Source of the DNA: an uncultured Eubacteriales bacterium
Lineage (GTDB): Bacteria > Bacillota > Clostridia > Oscillospirales > Acutalibacteraceae
NCBI GenBank assembly: GCA_934445015.1
Contig: CAKSDJ010000002.1
Location: 17,102-81,101 of the forward strand
DNA length: 64,000 bases
Reading direction: 5' to 3'
Shown here: piece by piece, positions 54,193 to 63,067 of the stretch
Numbering within the stretch: position 1 is the first letter of the stretch
Layout of the letters: every line of letters starts with the position of its first letter
The notes under the pieces: model-generated
The model's input: only the letters and a program-made list of their open reading frames with translations
The model's database searches: none
What the model was told of the DNA's origin: nothing
Made by a program: the position numbers and the translations under genes

Positions 54193-55596
54193 TTATTTAA
54201 AGTTTATTTTTTTGCGTTCAATTCGGCCCCACTGCAATTTCTTTTTGTGATAACCGAAAAATGCCGTTGCTCTGACCCACGCCAAAACAAAGCGAAGACA
54301 GGTGATTTCGAAAACACATAAAAGACACGCCTTTAAGGCATCGGAAAAAGTCAGTTTCAGGTCCGAAGTATAAATTCTTGAAAAAAACGCCGTCAGTGAC
54401 AACACGCTTCCGAACACTGCGTAAATAAGAAAAAATAAAACCATAAAGGGAATATTTATAAGGTCCATTGCAAATGCCAAAAGCATTGTGAAAACTCCAA
54501 ATATCTCAATAAACGGTGAAAGCAGTTCATATATCAAAAAGTACAAATAAGAAATATATCCTACCGCGCCGAATTTGGGGTTAAAAAGTATTTTTCTGTG
54601 CCTGACCATACTTTGAAAAAGTCCGAGGTGCCAGCGTTTGCGCTGTTTTTTCAGGTCACCGAGCTTTTCGGGGGCCTGCGTCCAGCAAATTGCGTCGGTG
54701 GCATAACATACGGTGTACGCCATATTATTGACGGTGCAATATTCGTGAAGTTTTACAACAAGTTCCATATCCTCGCCCATTGTTTTGTTGTTGTATCCTC
54801 CTGCGGCAATCACAACATCTTTTTTAAACAGTCCGAACGCGCCCGAAATAATAAGAGATCCGTTGAATTTATCAAACATAATTCGCGATGCCAAAAAAGA
54901 CCTGTCATATTCAAGCACCTGCATACAGGCGATTATATTTTTAGGAAGCCGGTATTTTTTAACCCTGCAATTTTCAAGTTCAACGTCGTTGGATAACCGT
55001 ATCAATCCCCCGACTGCCACAACATTGGGTTTTTCTAAAATAGGCTGAGATATATTTTTAAGCGAGTCGTATTGCAAAACGGAATCTGCGTCCATACAGA
55101 TAAAATACGGGAAACTTGCGGCGTTGATACCCATATTGAGCGCGTCGGCTTTGCCGCCGTTTTTCTTTCGAATAACGGTAAGCGGCACACGGGTATCACA
55201 TGTTTCAAAAACAAATTCTTCGGGCTGACACTCAATTTGCCTGCGTATCGGACGTGAAACACGGTGCATTGAAAATGCGTCGATAACCTTTTTCGCGGTT
55301 TCATCACGGGATCCGTCGTCTACCACAATAATTTCATAAGAGCGATAATCAAGCTGCAATAAAGATTTTACGGTTTCTACCACGGTAACTTCTTCATTAT
55401 ACGCCGGAACCACAATGGTTATCGGTACAAAATAATCGTTCGGAAAATAGTTTTTCAAACGTTTTCGGCGGTGTGTTTTATAAAGTTCGGACGAGCCCAC
55501 CAACACCGACAAAAAGAGGAATGTTGAATATCCTATCATATAAACGATAAAAAATATTCCTACAACTTTTAAAAATATATCAATTGCTTCTGTCAT
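54193..55596 (-). CDS. processive family 2 glycosyltransferase (cellulose/PNAG/hyaluronan synthase type)
   Basis: 467 residues. One N-terminal membrane helix (8-33), a GT-A domain with VPAYNE (63-68), DDGS (93-96), DADS (169-172), GED (274-276) and QRKRW (318-322), and three to four C-terminal helices. The D, DxD, ED and QxxRW set marks processive synthases that extrude their product. No PilZ domain is attached, so c-di-GMP control must be elsewhere, which agrees with a riboswitch in the leader. Sugar not predictable by eye: PgaC-like, hyaluronan-like and cellulose-like are all possible. Starts inside the HEAT gene's stop (ATGA). Confidence 0.92.
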   Translation of the reverse strand: MTEAIDIFLKVVGIFFIVYMIGYSTFLFLSVLVGSSELYKTHRRKRLKNYFPNDYFVPITIVVPAYNEEVTVVETVKSLLQLDYRSYEIIVVDDGSRDETAKKVIDAFSMHRVSRPIRRQIECQPEEFVFETCDTRVPLTVIRKKNGGKADALNMGINAASFPYFICMDADSVLQYDSLKNISQPILEKPNVVAVGGLIRLSNDVELENCRVKKYRLPKNIIACMQVLEYDRSFLASRIMFDKFNGSLIISGAFGLFKKDVVIAAGGYNNKTMGEDMELVVKLHEYCTVNNMAYTVCYATDAICWTQAPEKLGDLKKQRKRWHLGLFQSMVRHRKILFNPKFGAVGYISYLYFLIYELLSPFIEIFGVFTMLLAFAMDLINIPFMVLFFLIYAVFGSVLSLTAFFSRIYTSDLKLTFSDALKACLLCVFEITCLRFVLAWVRATAFFGYHKKKLQWGRIERKKINFK

Positions 55597-56702
55597 GCGT
55601 GAACCGCCTCCTTTTCTTCGGCATAGTCACGCTGCAGGCAATAACGGATAATTTCTGAAGCGTAGCGGTCGTTTCCGTCGATTATATCGCTGAGTTCCGA
55701 GTATGTAATGCCGAGATTTTTAAGACTTATCGCCGAGTTAAGCCTAACGTACCAATTTCGGCTGTATAAATTGTTTTTTAAAATACTTACGGTAATTTCA
55801 TCCGGATAAGAGCTTAAAGCCGTTGAGGCAATCGCTGCATATTGCCACTTTTGATCTGCGTTTTCCGCAGCAAGGCGGCAAAGCGATTTATATGCCTTTG
55901 AAAACGGATATTTGCCGAGGTACCGTATTGCGGCGTAGCGTATTTCGTCATTTGTTTTTTCGCTTTGCAGAAGTGAAAAGGCAAAATCCTGATAATTGCC
56001 GCTTGAAAAACGAAAATAATCAAGCAATGCAACCTGAGTTACAACCGAAAAATCAAAAAAATTTTCGACAAATTTTTTGCCTAAAGCATTGCCGCTTCCC
56101 GAAAAATTCAGCAACCCGTCAGATAATAATTTTTTGTGAAAAAACAAATCGCTTTGATCTGTTATTTTAACCGCTTTAAAAACACAGTCAACGTTACCGG
56201 TGGTGTAAAGCGCCTGCAGCGCATTTTCACGGCAGTAAATGCTTGGTTCGTGCAAAAGTTCAAGCAATGCGCCTTCAAGACTCGGAAACGAACGGTATGC
56301 GATTACACGGTATTTTTTTATAATGTACGGAAAATAGGCGGCTTCAATTTTATTCTGCCTTGCGTAGTATGCCATAAGTAAAATAAAAACTTCGTCAAGG
56401 CTGTGCAGATAGTTACGTATCTCCTGCGGATGACTTACGTATTCAGCCTCAAGCATTTTGTCAAAGGCGATCATATTTCCGACACGCCGCAATTTTCTGC
56501 TCAGGTAAACCTTATGGCTTTTATCAACCTGAAAGTTCGTTTCTGCCGCCTTAAGCTGAAGCATTACTTTATAACGCAGATTTTTGCTGACCCTTTCTGT
56601 TTTTCGCTCGCTTGTTTTGAATAACACGGCGGTCACAATATTAAAAACAATCATTGCGGCGCAAACAAAAAGGTATACATATAACATTACTTCTACTCTC
56701 AC
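55593..56702 (-). CDS. membrane-anchored HEAT-repeat protein
   Basis: 369 residues: an N-terminal helix in the membrane (about 6-25, LYVYLFVCAAMIVFNIV) and a cytoplasmic array of helical HEAT-like repeats, clearest at residues about 130-340 (CRENALQALYTTGNVD, DEIRYAAIRYLGKYP, KWQYAAIASTALSSYP, WYVRLNSAISLKNLG). Probably a scaffold for the neighbouring synthase. The GTG at 56702 is chosen: AGAGGT lies just upstream and it overlaps the upstream stop (GTGA); an in-frame ATG at 56687 and a TTG at 56723 are alternatives. Confidence 0.82.
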   Translation of the reverse strand: MRVEVMLYVYLFVCAAMIVFNIVTAVLFKTSERKTERVSKNLRYKVMLQLKAAETNFQVDKSHKVYLSRKLRRVGNMIAFDKMLEAEYVSHPQEIRNYLHSLDEVFILLMAYYARQNKIEAAYFPYIIKKYRVIAYRSFPSLEGALLELLHEPSIYCRENALQALYTTGNVDCVFKAVKITDQSDLFFHKKLLSDGLLNFSGSGNALGKKFVENFFDFSVVTQVALLDYFRFSSGNYQDFAFSLLQSEKTNDEIRYAAIRYLGKYPFSKAYKSLCRLAAENADQKWQYAAIASTALSSYPDEITVSILKNNLYSRNWYVRLNSAISLKNLGITYSELSDIIDGNDRYASEIIRYCLQRDYAEEKEAVHA

Positions 56703-58891
56703 GGTGCTACCTCTCTGTTCCAAAGACTTTGTAAAATATAGTAGGAACTTTTAAGCCTTTCATGATAAGTTACCTTGTTGCCCCAGCCTTTAAGTTCAAA
56801 AGACGAAAGACTGCAGCGGTCACTGCTGTCGGTCATAATCCCGATATTCATATTGTTTATATTTATAAATTTAATTCCGTAATTTCCGCTGTAATAATCG
56901 TCAAGAATTTCCATTTTTGAAGGGTCCGAAAAATTAAGCAGCTGCCACGGTAATTTTACCTCTATATAATCACCGTTCCGGGCAAAATCGGCAAGTGAAT
57001 CGAAATCCGAAGAGTCGAGATTTGCGTTTCCGCATTTTAATTTTCCGGTTTCAAATGAAGGCTCTCCGAAATTAAAAATGTTGCTGTGACGCTGCTCTTC
57101 GGTAACGTTAAAAATTTCAAGAATCATATCTATATTTACAAACTCAGAAGAATTCAGGTCGGGAACGTTATCAACAAGATATGTGTCAAAGCCCTTGAGA
57201 TTTTGCGAATAGGTCGAGCGCAGTACCTCATACCGTTCCTGAACCATAAGCCGGCTGTTATCCTTGCCGTTGATTACAAGAACAAAATCTGCCGCTTTAT
57301 CAAACTTCAATCCGAAATTTTCGCAATAGTTGCTGCCCGTTTTAGGCGTTGTATCAATCGGAATAAAAATTTTTTCGTTTTCAAAATCAAGATTTTTCTT
57401 GTGTATCAGAAAATACATAAATCGCTCATCATACCTGACAGAAAGCGACATATCATCTGTGCTGCAAACTGTATCGCTGTCTGCCCATTCTGAAATATCT
57501 CCGTCAACATAACAAACGGATTTTTCTTTTCCGGGATCAAATGAAAGCAGTCCGAAATATTGCTCGTTTGTCTGATAATCCGACCAATAGGGGTTTCGGG
57601 TTAAATTTACGGCATACATAGTGTTCCATGTTCGCTTGAACCATTCGTCTTGCCACGAAAACACGCAGGAGCCCGCACATCCCGCAGCCATAATATCTTC
57701 ATAACACCGTATCAGCGCCTGCCCCTGATCTTTTTCAGACATATTGCCCTGATTGCGGTTCGTGTTCAAATCCCTGTGCGCCATACCTCTGCCCGTTGAA
57801 ACACCGAATTCAGAAATTACTACCGGAATAGTGTGGTGTGCCGTAAGCATACTGAGATACGCGCGGTATGTGTTTAATTCTTCGCCGTCATAAAAAGGAG
57901 TTTTATCGGTAATGCCTGAAAAAGTCCAGTCATCTGTCCAGTTAAGATAATCGGGATAGTACGGGTAAACATGGTAAGACGCAAATTGCCCCGTTAACAG
58001 TTTATCGGTCGTTTTAATATGCTCAACATCCACGTAAGCACATTTCATATATAAATTTTGAACAGCTTGTGGGTATTCAAACGGGTCGGTTGTCGGCCAG
58101 TTTGAAAAAGCAATAAGTTTTTGGGTCTTATAGCGCTTTGTTTCATAGTCGATCAGATGATTTCCTATTTTGCACAACAGCGTTTCAAAAACCGAAGCGT
58201 CCTCGGTTGTGTAAAGATATTCACCTTTAAATGATGTATAGTCAGATATGTCCTTATAGGTCTCATCGGTGTAGGCAACCGTAATGTCGTCCCACTCAAC
58301 ACCGAGTATATAACCGATAATCCATGGCGAAACATCTTTGCTATAGGTTCCGTGACCGGCGCTTGCAACACGGCCGAGCGACAGTTTTTTCTCGCCGTGA
58401 ATAACGTCGATCATAGTAATGCTGTCACGTGAAAAGGTATTGTAAAAATCATTATCGTATGCATCTCTGTGTGAATTTTGAACATAGTCGTTTACCCAAA
58501 CACCGTGAATCATATAAAGAGGGTCGGAGTTTGAGCGGTTATATTCATAAAAAGCATTATAAAAGGTATCGTTTTGAATGGTATAAACACGAATTGTGTT
58601 TGCACCCATTTCCTTTATATATTTAAACCAGCGTTTGTAGGTTTCTTTGTCTATACTGAAATCCGTAGACCATTCGCCGGGTTCGCCCGAACCTAAGTTT
58701 ACACCCTTTATTTCAAATTCGCTATATCCGTTGCCGCTGTCAAGCAAAATTTTGTTATCCTCGGTTTTTACAAAGGTATTTACCTGTTTTGAGGGGTTAA
58801 AATCGATATATACGCCTAAACGGTAGTACGCCGTATCAATGCCGACAAATAAAAGAGCAATACATAAAACAATGATAATAAATTTTTTCAT
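56699..58891 (-). CDS. secreted/membrane-tethered glycoside hydrolase-like protein
   Basis: 730 residues. N-terminal membrane anchor (3-22), a TIM-barrel region (about 60-470) with KEMGANTIRVYTIQND at its start, an acid/base-like Glu in GVEWDD and a nucleophile-like Glu in VISEFGVSTGRG, as in clan GH-A (GH2/GH5 relatives), and a C-terminal beta domain (about 485-720) beginning YVDGDISEW, like CBM9/DOMON folds. It should act on a glycan outside the cell, perhaps trimming the polymer as hydrolases do in cellulose operons. Ribosome site AAAGGAG. Confidence 0.85.
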   Translation of the reverse strand: MKKFIIIVLCIALLFVGIDTAYYRLGVYIDFNPSKQVNTFVKTEDNKILLDSGNGYSEFEIKGVNLGSGEPGEWSTDFSIDKETYKRWFKYIKEMGANTIRVYTIQNDTFYNAFYEYNRSNSDPLYMIHGVWVNDYVQNSHRDAYDNDFYNTFSRDSITMIDVIHGEKKLSLGRVASAGHGTYSKDVSPWIIGYILGVEWDDITVAYTDETYKDISDYTSFKGEYLYTTEDASVFETLLCKIGNHLIDYETKRYKTQKLIAFSNWPTTDPFEYPQAVQNLYMKCAYVDVEHIKTTDKLLTGQFASYHVYPYYPDYLNWTDDWTFSGITDKTPFYDGEELNTYRAYLSMLTAHHTIPVVISEFGVSTGRGMAHRDLNTNRNQGNMSEKDQGQALIRCYEDIMAAGCAGSCVFSWQDEWFKRTWNTMYAVNLTRNPYWSDYQTNEQYFGLLSFDPGKEKSVCYVDGDISEWADSDTVCSTDDMSLSVRYDERFMYFLIHKKNLDFENEKIFIPIDTTPKTGSNYCENFGLKFDKAADFVLVINGKDNSRLMVQERYEVLRSTYSQNLKGFDTYLVDNVPDLNSSEFVNIDMILEIFNVTEEQRHSNIFNFGEPSFETGKLKCGNANLDSSDFDSLADFARNGDYIEVKLPWQLLNFSDPSKMEILDDYYSGNYGIKFININNMNIGIMTDSSDRCSLSSFELKGWGNKVTYHERLKSSYYILQSLWNREVAP

Positions 58892-58933
58892 ATTCGCTCC
58901 TTTCTCGGTTTGGTAGGTTAGAGTTTTGTAACA

Positions 58934-60427
58934 CTAATCTGTTACTTCGGTATATTTTTTGATTTTTGACGACGCGCTGTATTGTCTGAGTGTTTCAATA
59001 TTATTGTCAAGCCAGGCGGTGCGTCCGCTGAAAAAAGTTTTAAGTTGAGTTACTGCCTCATCATAAGAGTGGAGATTTCTGTCTTCGGGTTCAAGAAGCG
59101 TATCATCGCTGAAAGATGAAGACCACCGCTCGTTGTTCCGCTCTATCGCGGGTCCCAGAAAATCAATTACACCGTCTATGTATTCCTCTAAATATTTATC
59201 GCTGAACACGGTTTTGCGAAGGGACTTGTACTTGTTTATGACCCTTTCGACAAAATCTTCGTCTTTCATAAGCATACCGAACCATAATTTGTTTTGAATT
59301 TCAAAATGCTGCACCGACATAACGGTTCGCTCCTGATAGTTGTCGCAGGCGTTATTAAAATCCCATACACACATTTTGTATTTGCCGCCCGTGTCCTTAT
59401 AAATATAGGTTGAATAAGAACCGGCGTCATAGTTTACAACAAGTTCGTGAATGATAAAATATTCGACAAAAGAGTCTTCGTCTATATAGTTTTTATAGCC
59501 GTACTTTTTGTTGTTGAAATCGTATGAGTAAAGCGCCTTTTCAAAACGTGAAAAATCAGTTTCAATGGACCTTTTAAGCGTATCGTTCAGTTTTTCGGGA
59601 CCCGGATATTCGACCTCTAATTTTAAATCGCTGTCTGCTCTTAGAGTATAGGCGGTCAAATTGTTTACACGGTCGGTTTCGACGCCGTTTTGGCGATCCA
59701 GCCTTAAAAGATAGCCGGTGTAGGTGTTATCCTTGGCATCGACCGCCATATTAAGCCTTGCGCCGTTTTTGCCTGCGGTAATCATCTCGGTCAAAACATA
59801 AACGCCTTCATAATTGCCGTTTATAACAACCTCGCAAAAACGCACGTTTGGCGAGTAATCCATAACTTCGCCGGATATGTTATACATCATATAGTTGCGT
59901 ATCAGGGTTTTATCAAGATACGGGCCGTGCAATACCCAATCCTGATGTTCGTCCATTCCGAGCAGCGACTTCGGATTGCTGTTTCCGTCTTTATCCACAA
60001 GTTTAACGCGGTATCCCGATTTTTCAAAATATCTTGAGCTGTTACCGCGGGCGTGTATAACAATATTGCTTGAAACTGTAGGTTTATCCGATGTATGGTT
60101 ATATTCAGTTTCCGAATCCATAACCTGCATAGAGGCGGTTATTCGGTCGCCGCCGTCGGGAGTGGTAGAAAAACCTATGCGTTTTCCGTTTTCATCGGTA
60201 ACTCCTTTTCCGGGAATTTCCTGACCGTTTGTATCAATAGAAATAAGGGGGAGGTGAGTGCAAAACACGCTGTCACCGTGGGCTTGTTCGCATTTTTCTT
60301 TTGCCGCATAAGATAAATGCTGGTGAACGCGTTTTTCGGTTGTTTTTCCGAACAGCAAATTCCAATTGAAAACACTCACAAGCAATATTACGGCGCAAGC
60401 AACCGCCCCAATGCTTTTATACTTCAT
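58934..60427 (-). CDS. CotH-like kinase (copy 2)
   Basis: 497 residues: N-terminal signal anchor (7-26), extracytoplasmic CotH domain with HARGNSSR, SGYRVKL, WVLHGPYLDKTLIRNYMMYN, VVINGNYEGVYVLTEMI and VWDFNNACDN. Unlike copy 1 it has no disordered stalk or C-terminal membrane helix. CotH kinases are known to phosphorylate Ser in coat protein CotB; in a polymer operon the target may be another surface protein or a glycan-bound molecule (inference). 15 bp after DUF4956. Confidence 0.88.
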   Translation of the reverse strand: MKYKSIGAVACAVILLVSVFNWNLLFGKTTEKRVHQHLSYAAKEKCEQAHGDSVFCTHLPLISIDTNGQEIPGKGVTDENGKRIGFSTTPDGGDRITASMQVMDSETEYNHTSDKPTVSSNIVIHARGNSSRYFEKSGYRVKLVDKDGNSNPKSLLGMDEHQDWVLHGPYLDKTLIRNYMMYNISGEVMDYSPNVRFCEVVINGNYEGVYVLTEMITAGKNGARLNMAVDAKDNTYTGYLLRLDRQNGVETDRVNNLTAYTLRADSDLKLEVEYPGPEKLNDTLKRSIETDFSRFEKALYSYDFNNKKYGYKNYIDEDSFVEYFIIHELVVNYDAGSYSTYIYKDTGGKYKMCVWDFNNACDNYQERTVMSVQHFEIQNKLWFGMLMKDEDFVERVINKYKSLRKTVFSDKYLEEYIDGVIDFLGPAIERNNERWSSSFSDDTLLEPEDRNLHSYDEAVTQLKTFFSGRTAWLDNNIETLRQYSASSKIKKYTEVTD

Positions 60428-60442
60428 TTTGAAAATCCCCCG

Positions 60443-61120
60443 TCAGTTGGATATTTCGTCATTTTGCATTACCAGATTTACATATTCTATATTTTCAAGC
60501 CTGTAAATACTGTCGGTAATATTGGGCTCTGACTTTTCAGCCTTTTTAACAAGATTTTGAGTCAGTTCATAAATCAACTCGACCGTGTCTGCGGTAGTGT
60601 TTTCAACACGCAAAATCGCTTTGCCGAAAAAAAGTTTGTAAACCTGTGATTTTATCATAGGCTGCTTTGAACGGTCTGCACGTATAATCAAAAGAATTCT
60701 GTTATCGCTTTTAATGCAGCCGAGAATAAATATAACAACAAAAGTCACTGCACTGCCTATTGAAGCCACCAGATAATCACCCACGCCGCAGCAAATGCCT
60801 ATTATGATTGACCAGAATATGTATACAGTATCGCGTGAATCTTTGATAGCCGTGCGAAAACGTACTATTGAAAGTGCGCCGACCATACCGAGTGACAGAG
60901 CAATATTGTTGCCTATAACCGTCATAACAGTGCCGGTAAGCACAGTCAGAATGACAAGCGACGCATTGAATTTTTTGCTGTAAATGGTTCCCCTGTGCGA
61001 TATTGAATATGAAACAAAAATAAACATTCCGAGTACTGCGGCGGCAGATATATTCATTAAGATCTGCTGCCATGTCATATCGCTTGGGTTAGTAAAAAGG
61101 CTGTAGATTTTTTCTCTCAT
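60443..61120 (-). CDS. DUF4956 membrane protein (copy 2)
   Basis: 225 residues. Four membrane helices and the signature ALSLGMVGALSIVRFRTAIK, identical in the core to copy 1 at 43448, then a cytoplasmic ferredoxin-like domain. Flanks differ much from copy 1, so the copies are old. Good ribosome site (TAGGAG). 11 bp after the VTC gene. Confidence 0.9.
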   Translation of the reverse strand: MREKIYSLFTNPSDMTWQQILMNISAAAVLGMFIFVSYSISHRGTIYSKKFNASLVILTVLTGTVMTVIGNNIALSLGMVGALSIVRFRTAIKDSRDTVYIFWSIIIGICCGVGDYLVASIGSAVTFVVIFILGCIKSDNRILLIIRADRSKQPMIKSQVYKLFFGKAILRVENTTADTVELIYELTQNLVKKAEKSEPNITDSIYRLENIEYVNLVMQNDEISN

Positions 61121-61131
61121 TTTGCATACTC

Positions 61132-61827
61132 CTAAAGTTTTGTTTGATAACCGTTTTGGCGCGCCAGCACATATTTGCTTACCGACAGTTCACTTCGGTT
61201 AACGGGGTTTATCATTCGTTTTATATATTCCAATAAAAATCCGTTAAATTTTACCTCAAGCACCACGTTATACGGGTCAAGCACAGGGTTCATATTTAAT
61301 TTCTCGCTGAACAGGTCAAAACTGCTCTCTGTAGAAACAATGTGATTGTCAAACGTTACCCTTATCTTGTTTTCTTTTGCAATATAAGCTTTGCGATTAT
61401 ACTCCACAATGGTTTTAGGTAAATAACACTTTGTTTTCATCAAAGCATAACATTCGGCGGCAAAAGGCTCCGTATATGAAAGCAGTGGCGAGTAATCCCC
61501 CGAAGCGAGCTTTGCGGCGTCATCACGGTTTAATTTAAGCGAGCGTTTTAACTGGTTTGCACCCTGCTTTTGCTTCATTTCAAGCATAGCGTAATCGGCT
61601 TTCGGATTATAGCACCGCAGTCTGATTTTGCGCCGCAATTCAACGCCTGCCTGCTTTTCAAAATAATCGCGGTCATAAACCGTATCAAAGTAAAGTGAGC
61701 GAATAGTGTACCCGTGCGTGCCGTTATGTGGGTCTGGGAGCATTACGTTGCTTAATTTATGTGAAAGGGCAATAAACTCATCTACACTGATTAAAAATTT
61801 CTTTTCTTCTCTTAAAACACGGTTCAA
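61132..61827 (-). CDS. VTC-domain protein, polyphosphate polymerase-like (copy 2)
   Basis: 231 residues with tunnel motifs REEKKF, IRSLYFDT, RRKIRLRCYN, LEMKQKQ, VEYNRKAY, IRVTFDNHI, VVLEVKFNGFL and SKY. Same residue pattern as copy 1. First gene of the eight-gene operon. Start is TTG at 61827, with TGAGGTGAT at a good distance; no ATG fits. A weak TTG start just after a riboswitch terminator keeps expression low unless the leader is read through (inference). Confidence 0.88.
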   Translation of the reverse strand: MNRVLREEKKFLISVDEFIALSHKLSNVMLPDPHNGTHGYTIRSLYFDTVYDRDYFEKQAGVELRRKIRLRCYNPKADYAMLEMKQKQGANQLKRSLKLNRDDAAKLASGDYSPLLSYTEPFAAECYALMKTKCYLPKTIVEYNRKAYIAKENKIRVTFDNHIVSTESSFDLFSEKLNMNPVLDPYNVVLEVKFNGFLLEYIKRMINPVNRSELSVSKYVLARQNGYQTKL

Positions 61828-61841
61828 AAAATCACCTCAAC

Positions 61842-61874
61842 AAAAAACTGACCGCACATTTCAGGTGCGGTCAG
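61842..61874 (-). terminator. riboswitch-controlled intrinsic terminator in the polymer operon leader
   Basis: Perfect 10-bp stem CTGACCGCAC / GTGCGGTCAG, seven-base loop, then TTTTTT on the minus strand, 15 bp before the first start codon. Its 5' arm begins within the last aptamer helix (2-nt overlap). Confidence 0.88.
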
Positions 61875-61945
61875 TCAATCATACGGAAAATTCCGGTTAG
61901 ACACTTAACTTTGCGTCCCTGTCTTTCGACAGGTTTGCCTGTATT
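61873..61945 (-). promoter_or_regulatory. c-di-GMP-I (GEMM-I) riboswitch aptamer
   Basis: On the minus strand the leader reads ACAGGCAAACC, TGT, CGAAAG, ACA, GGGACGCAAAG in sequence, the GEMM-I conserved core: hairpin CCTGT-CGAAAG-ACAGG with a GNRA-type loop, then GGGACGCAAAG. A second helix AGTTAA...TTGACT encloses TCTAA and a small hairpin CGGAA/TTCCG. It lies between a promoter and a terminator before the VTC gene. Confidence 0.9.
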
Positions 61946-61953
61946 TTTTTATC

Positions 61954-61982
61954 ATTATAACAAACTTTGATATCAAATACAA
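61954..61982 (-). promoter_or_regulatory. sigma-A promoter of the polymer operon
   Basis: Minus strand: TTGTAT (61982-61977), 17 bp, perfect TATAAT (61959-61954). Starts transcription about at the first base of the riboswitch. Confidence 0.8.
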
Positions 61983-61993
61983 GAAAAAGTTTT

Positions 61994-63067
61994 TCACGGT
62001 TCGTTTGTATGGTTTTTGTTTAAATACATTTGCTCATCGGCTTTTTTAACAATATCCGATATTGGGGTTTTGTTCGGCTCAAAAAGCGCATAACCAACGG
62101 CTACCGACGGTGAAGTGCCGGTATCATTATTGTGAGTTAAAATCTGACTTTTGAGTTTTGCATTCAGATCCTCAATTTTACAAAAGTCAGCCTTGCGATC
62201 AATAATAACGCAAAATTCATCTCCGCCCACCCTGTAACACAATCCGCTTTTGCGATATACTTTTTTTATGGCAGACGCTACGGATTTTAAGCACATATCG
62301 CCGGAATTATGACCAAAATTGTCATTTATGCTTTTAAAATTATTTACATCAAACAAAATTATATATGCTTTTCTTTTCAATGAAGATTTATGTACTTCAT
62401 AAGCCCTGCGATTTAAAAGTTCTGTCAACGCATCAAGCTGGGAGATCATATTACAGTAGTAAATGTAGAAAAGTATCATACTTATCGCCACTGTAAGCCA
62501 AGCAATTTTAACGTCGCTGTCAATGTTTTGAAACATAACGCCTACTGCAAAAAACGCAAAAAGCATCAATAGCGAACTGTGGTTTCGGTTTTGAAATTGA
62601 GCGCCGAATTTGGCAACGTTGAAAAAAAGATACAGCATACTTAAAAATACAAACAAATAATACAGCCAGTACAGTTTACCGTGATGATAAACATTTTTAT
62701 CATCTACATAAAATACAATTCCCAAAAAGAGCGACAGCGTTTCCAACGTGATATGAATAATGTTTGATAGAAAAATCATTTTTTTGGATTTCATCGGATA
62801 AAGTGCAGATGTAAACACAAACGGAATAATCGGTGCTAAGCAAAACTCAATATACTTAACAATAATATGCAACGGCTTTAATACCGGTGCCGCCCCATCA
62901 AGCAATACACCTGAAAATTCTGCAAATGCACATGCCATAATTAAAGAAGAAGCGATTATGATTCCCGTTTTTACACGTTTAGGCAAAACCTTGTTTTTCG
63001 TTACCAACACAATCAGGGTAAGCAGCGATAACTGTGTTATTATTAAGGTAGAAATATAAGTTTTCAT
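61994..63067 (-). CDS. membrane diguanylate cyclase (GGDEF)
   Basis: 357 residues: seven or eight N-terminal membrane helices (about 5-210) of unknown sensory type, then a GGDEF domain with LDALTELLNRRAY, FDVNNFKSINDNFGHNSGD and an intact RVGGDEFCVII. The RxxD inhibitory site that usually precedes it is absent (RKSG, no Asp), so product inhibition may be lost. Makes c-di-GMP from two GTP. Stop codon is 12 bp before the operon promoter, so this gene is a separate unit but feeds the riboswitch next door. Ribosome site AAAGGGA. Confidence 0.92.
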   Translation of the reverse strand: MKTYISTLIITQLSLLTLIVLVTKNKVLPKRVKTGIIIASSLIMACAFAEFSGVLLDGAAPVLKPLHIIVKYIEFCLAPIIPFVFTSALYPMKSKKMIFLSNIIHITLETLSLFLGIVFYVDDKNVYHHGKLYWLYYLFVFLSMLYLFFNVAKFGAQFQNRNHSSLLMLFAFFAVGVMFQNIDSDVKIAWLTVAISMILFYIYYCNMISQLDALTELLNRRAYEVHKSSLKRKAYIILFDVNNFKSINDNFGHNSGDMCLKSVASAIKKVYRKSGLCYRVGGDEFCVIIDRKADFCKIEDLNAKLKSQILTHNNDTGTSPSVAVGYALFEPNKTPISDIVKKADEQMYLNKNHTNEP

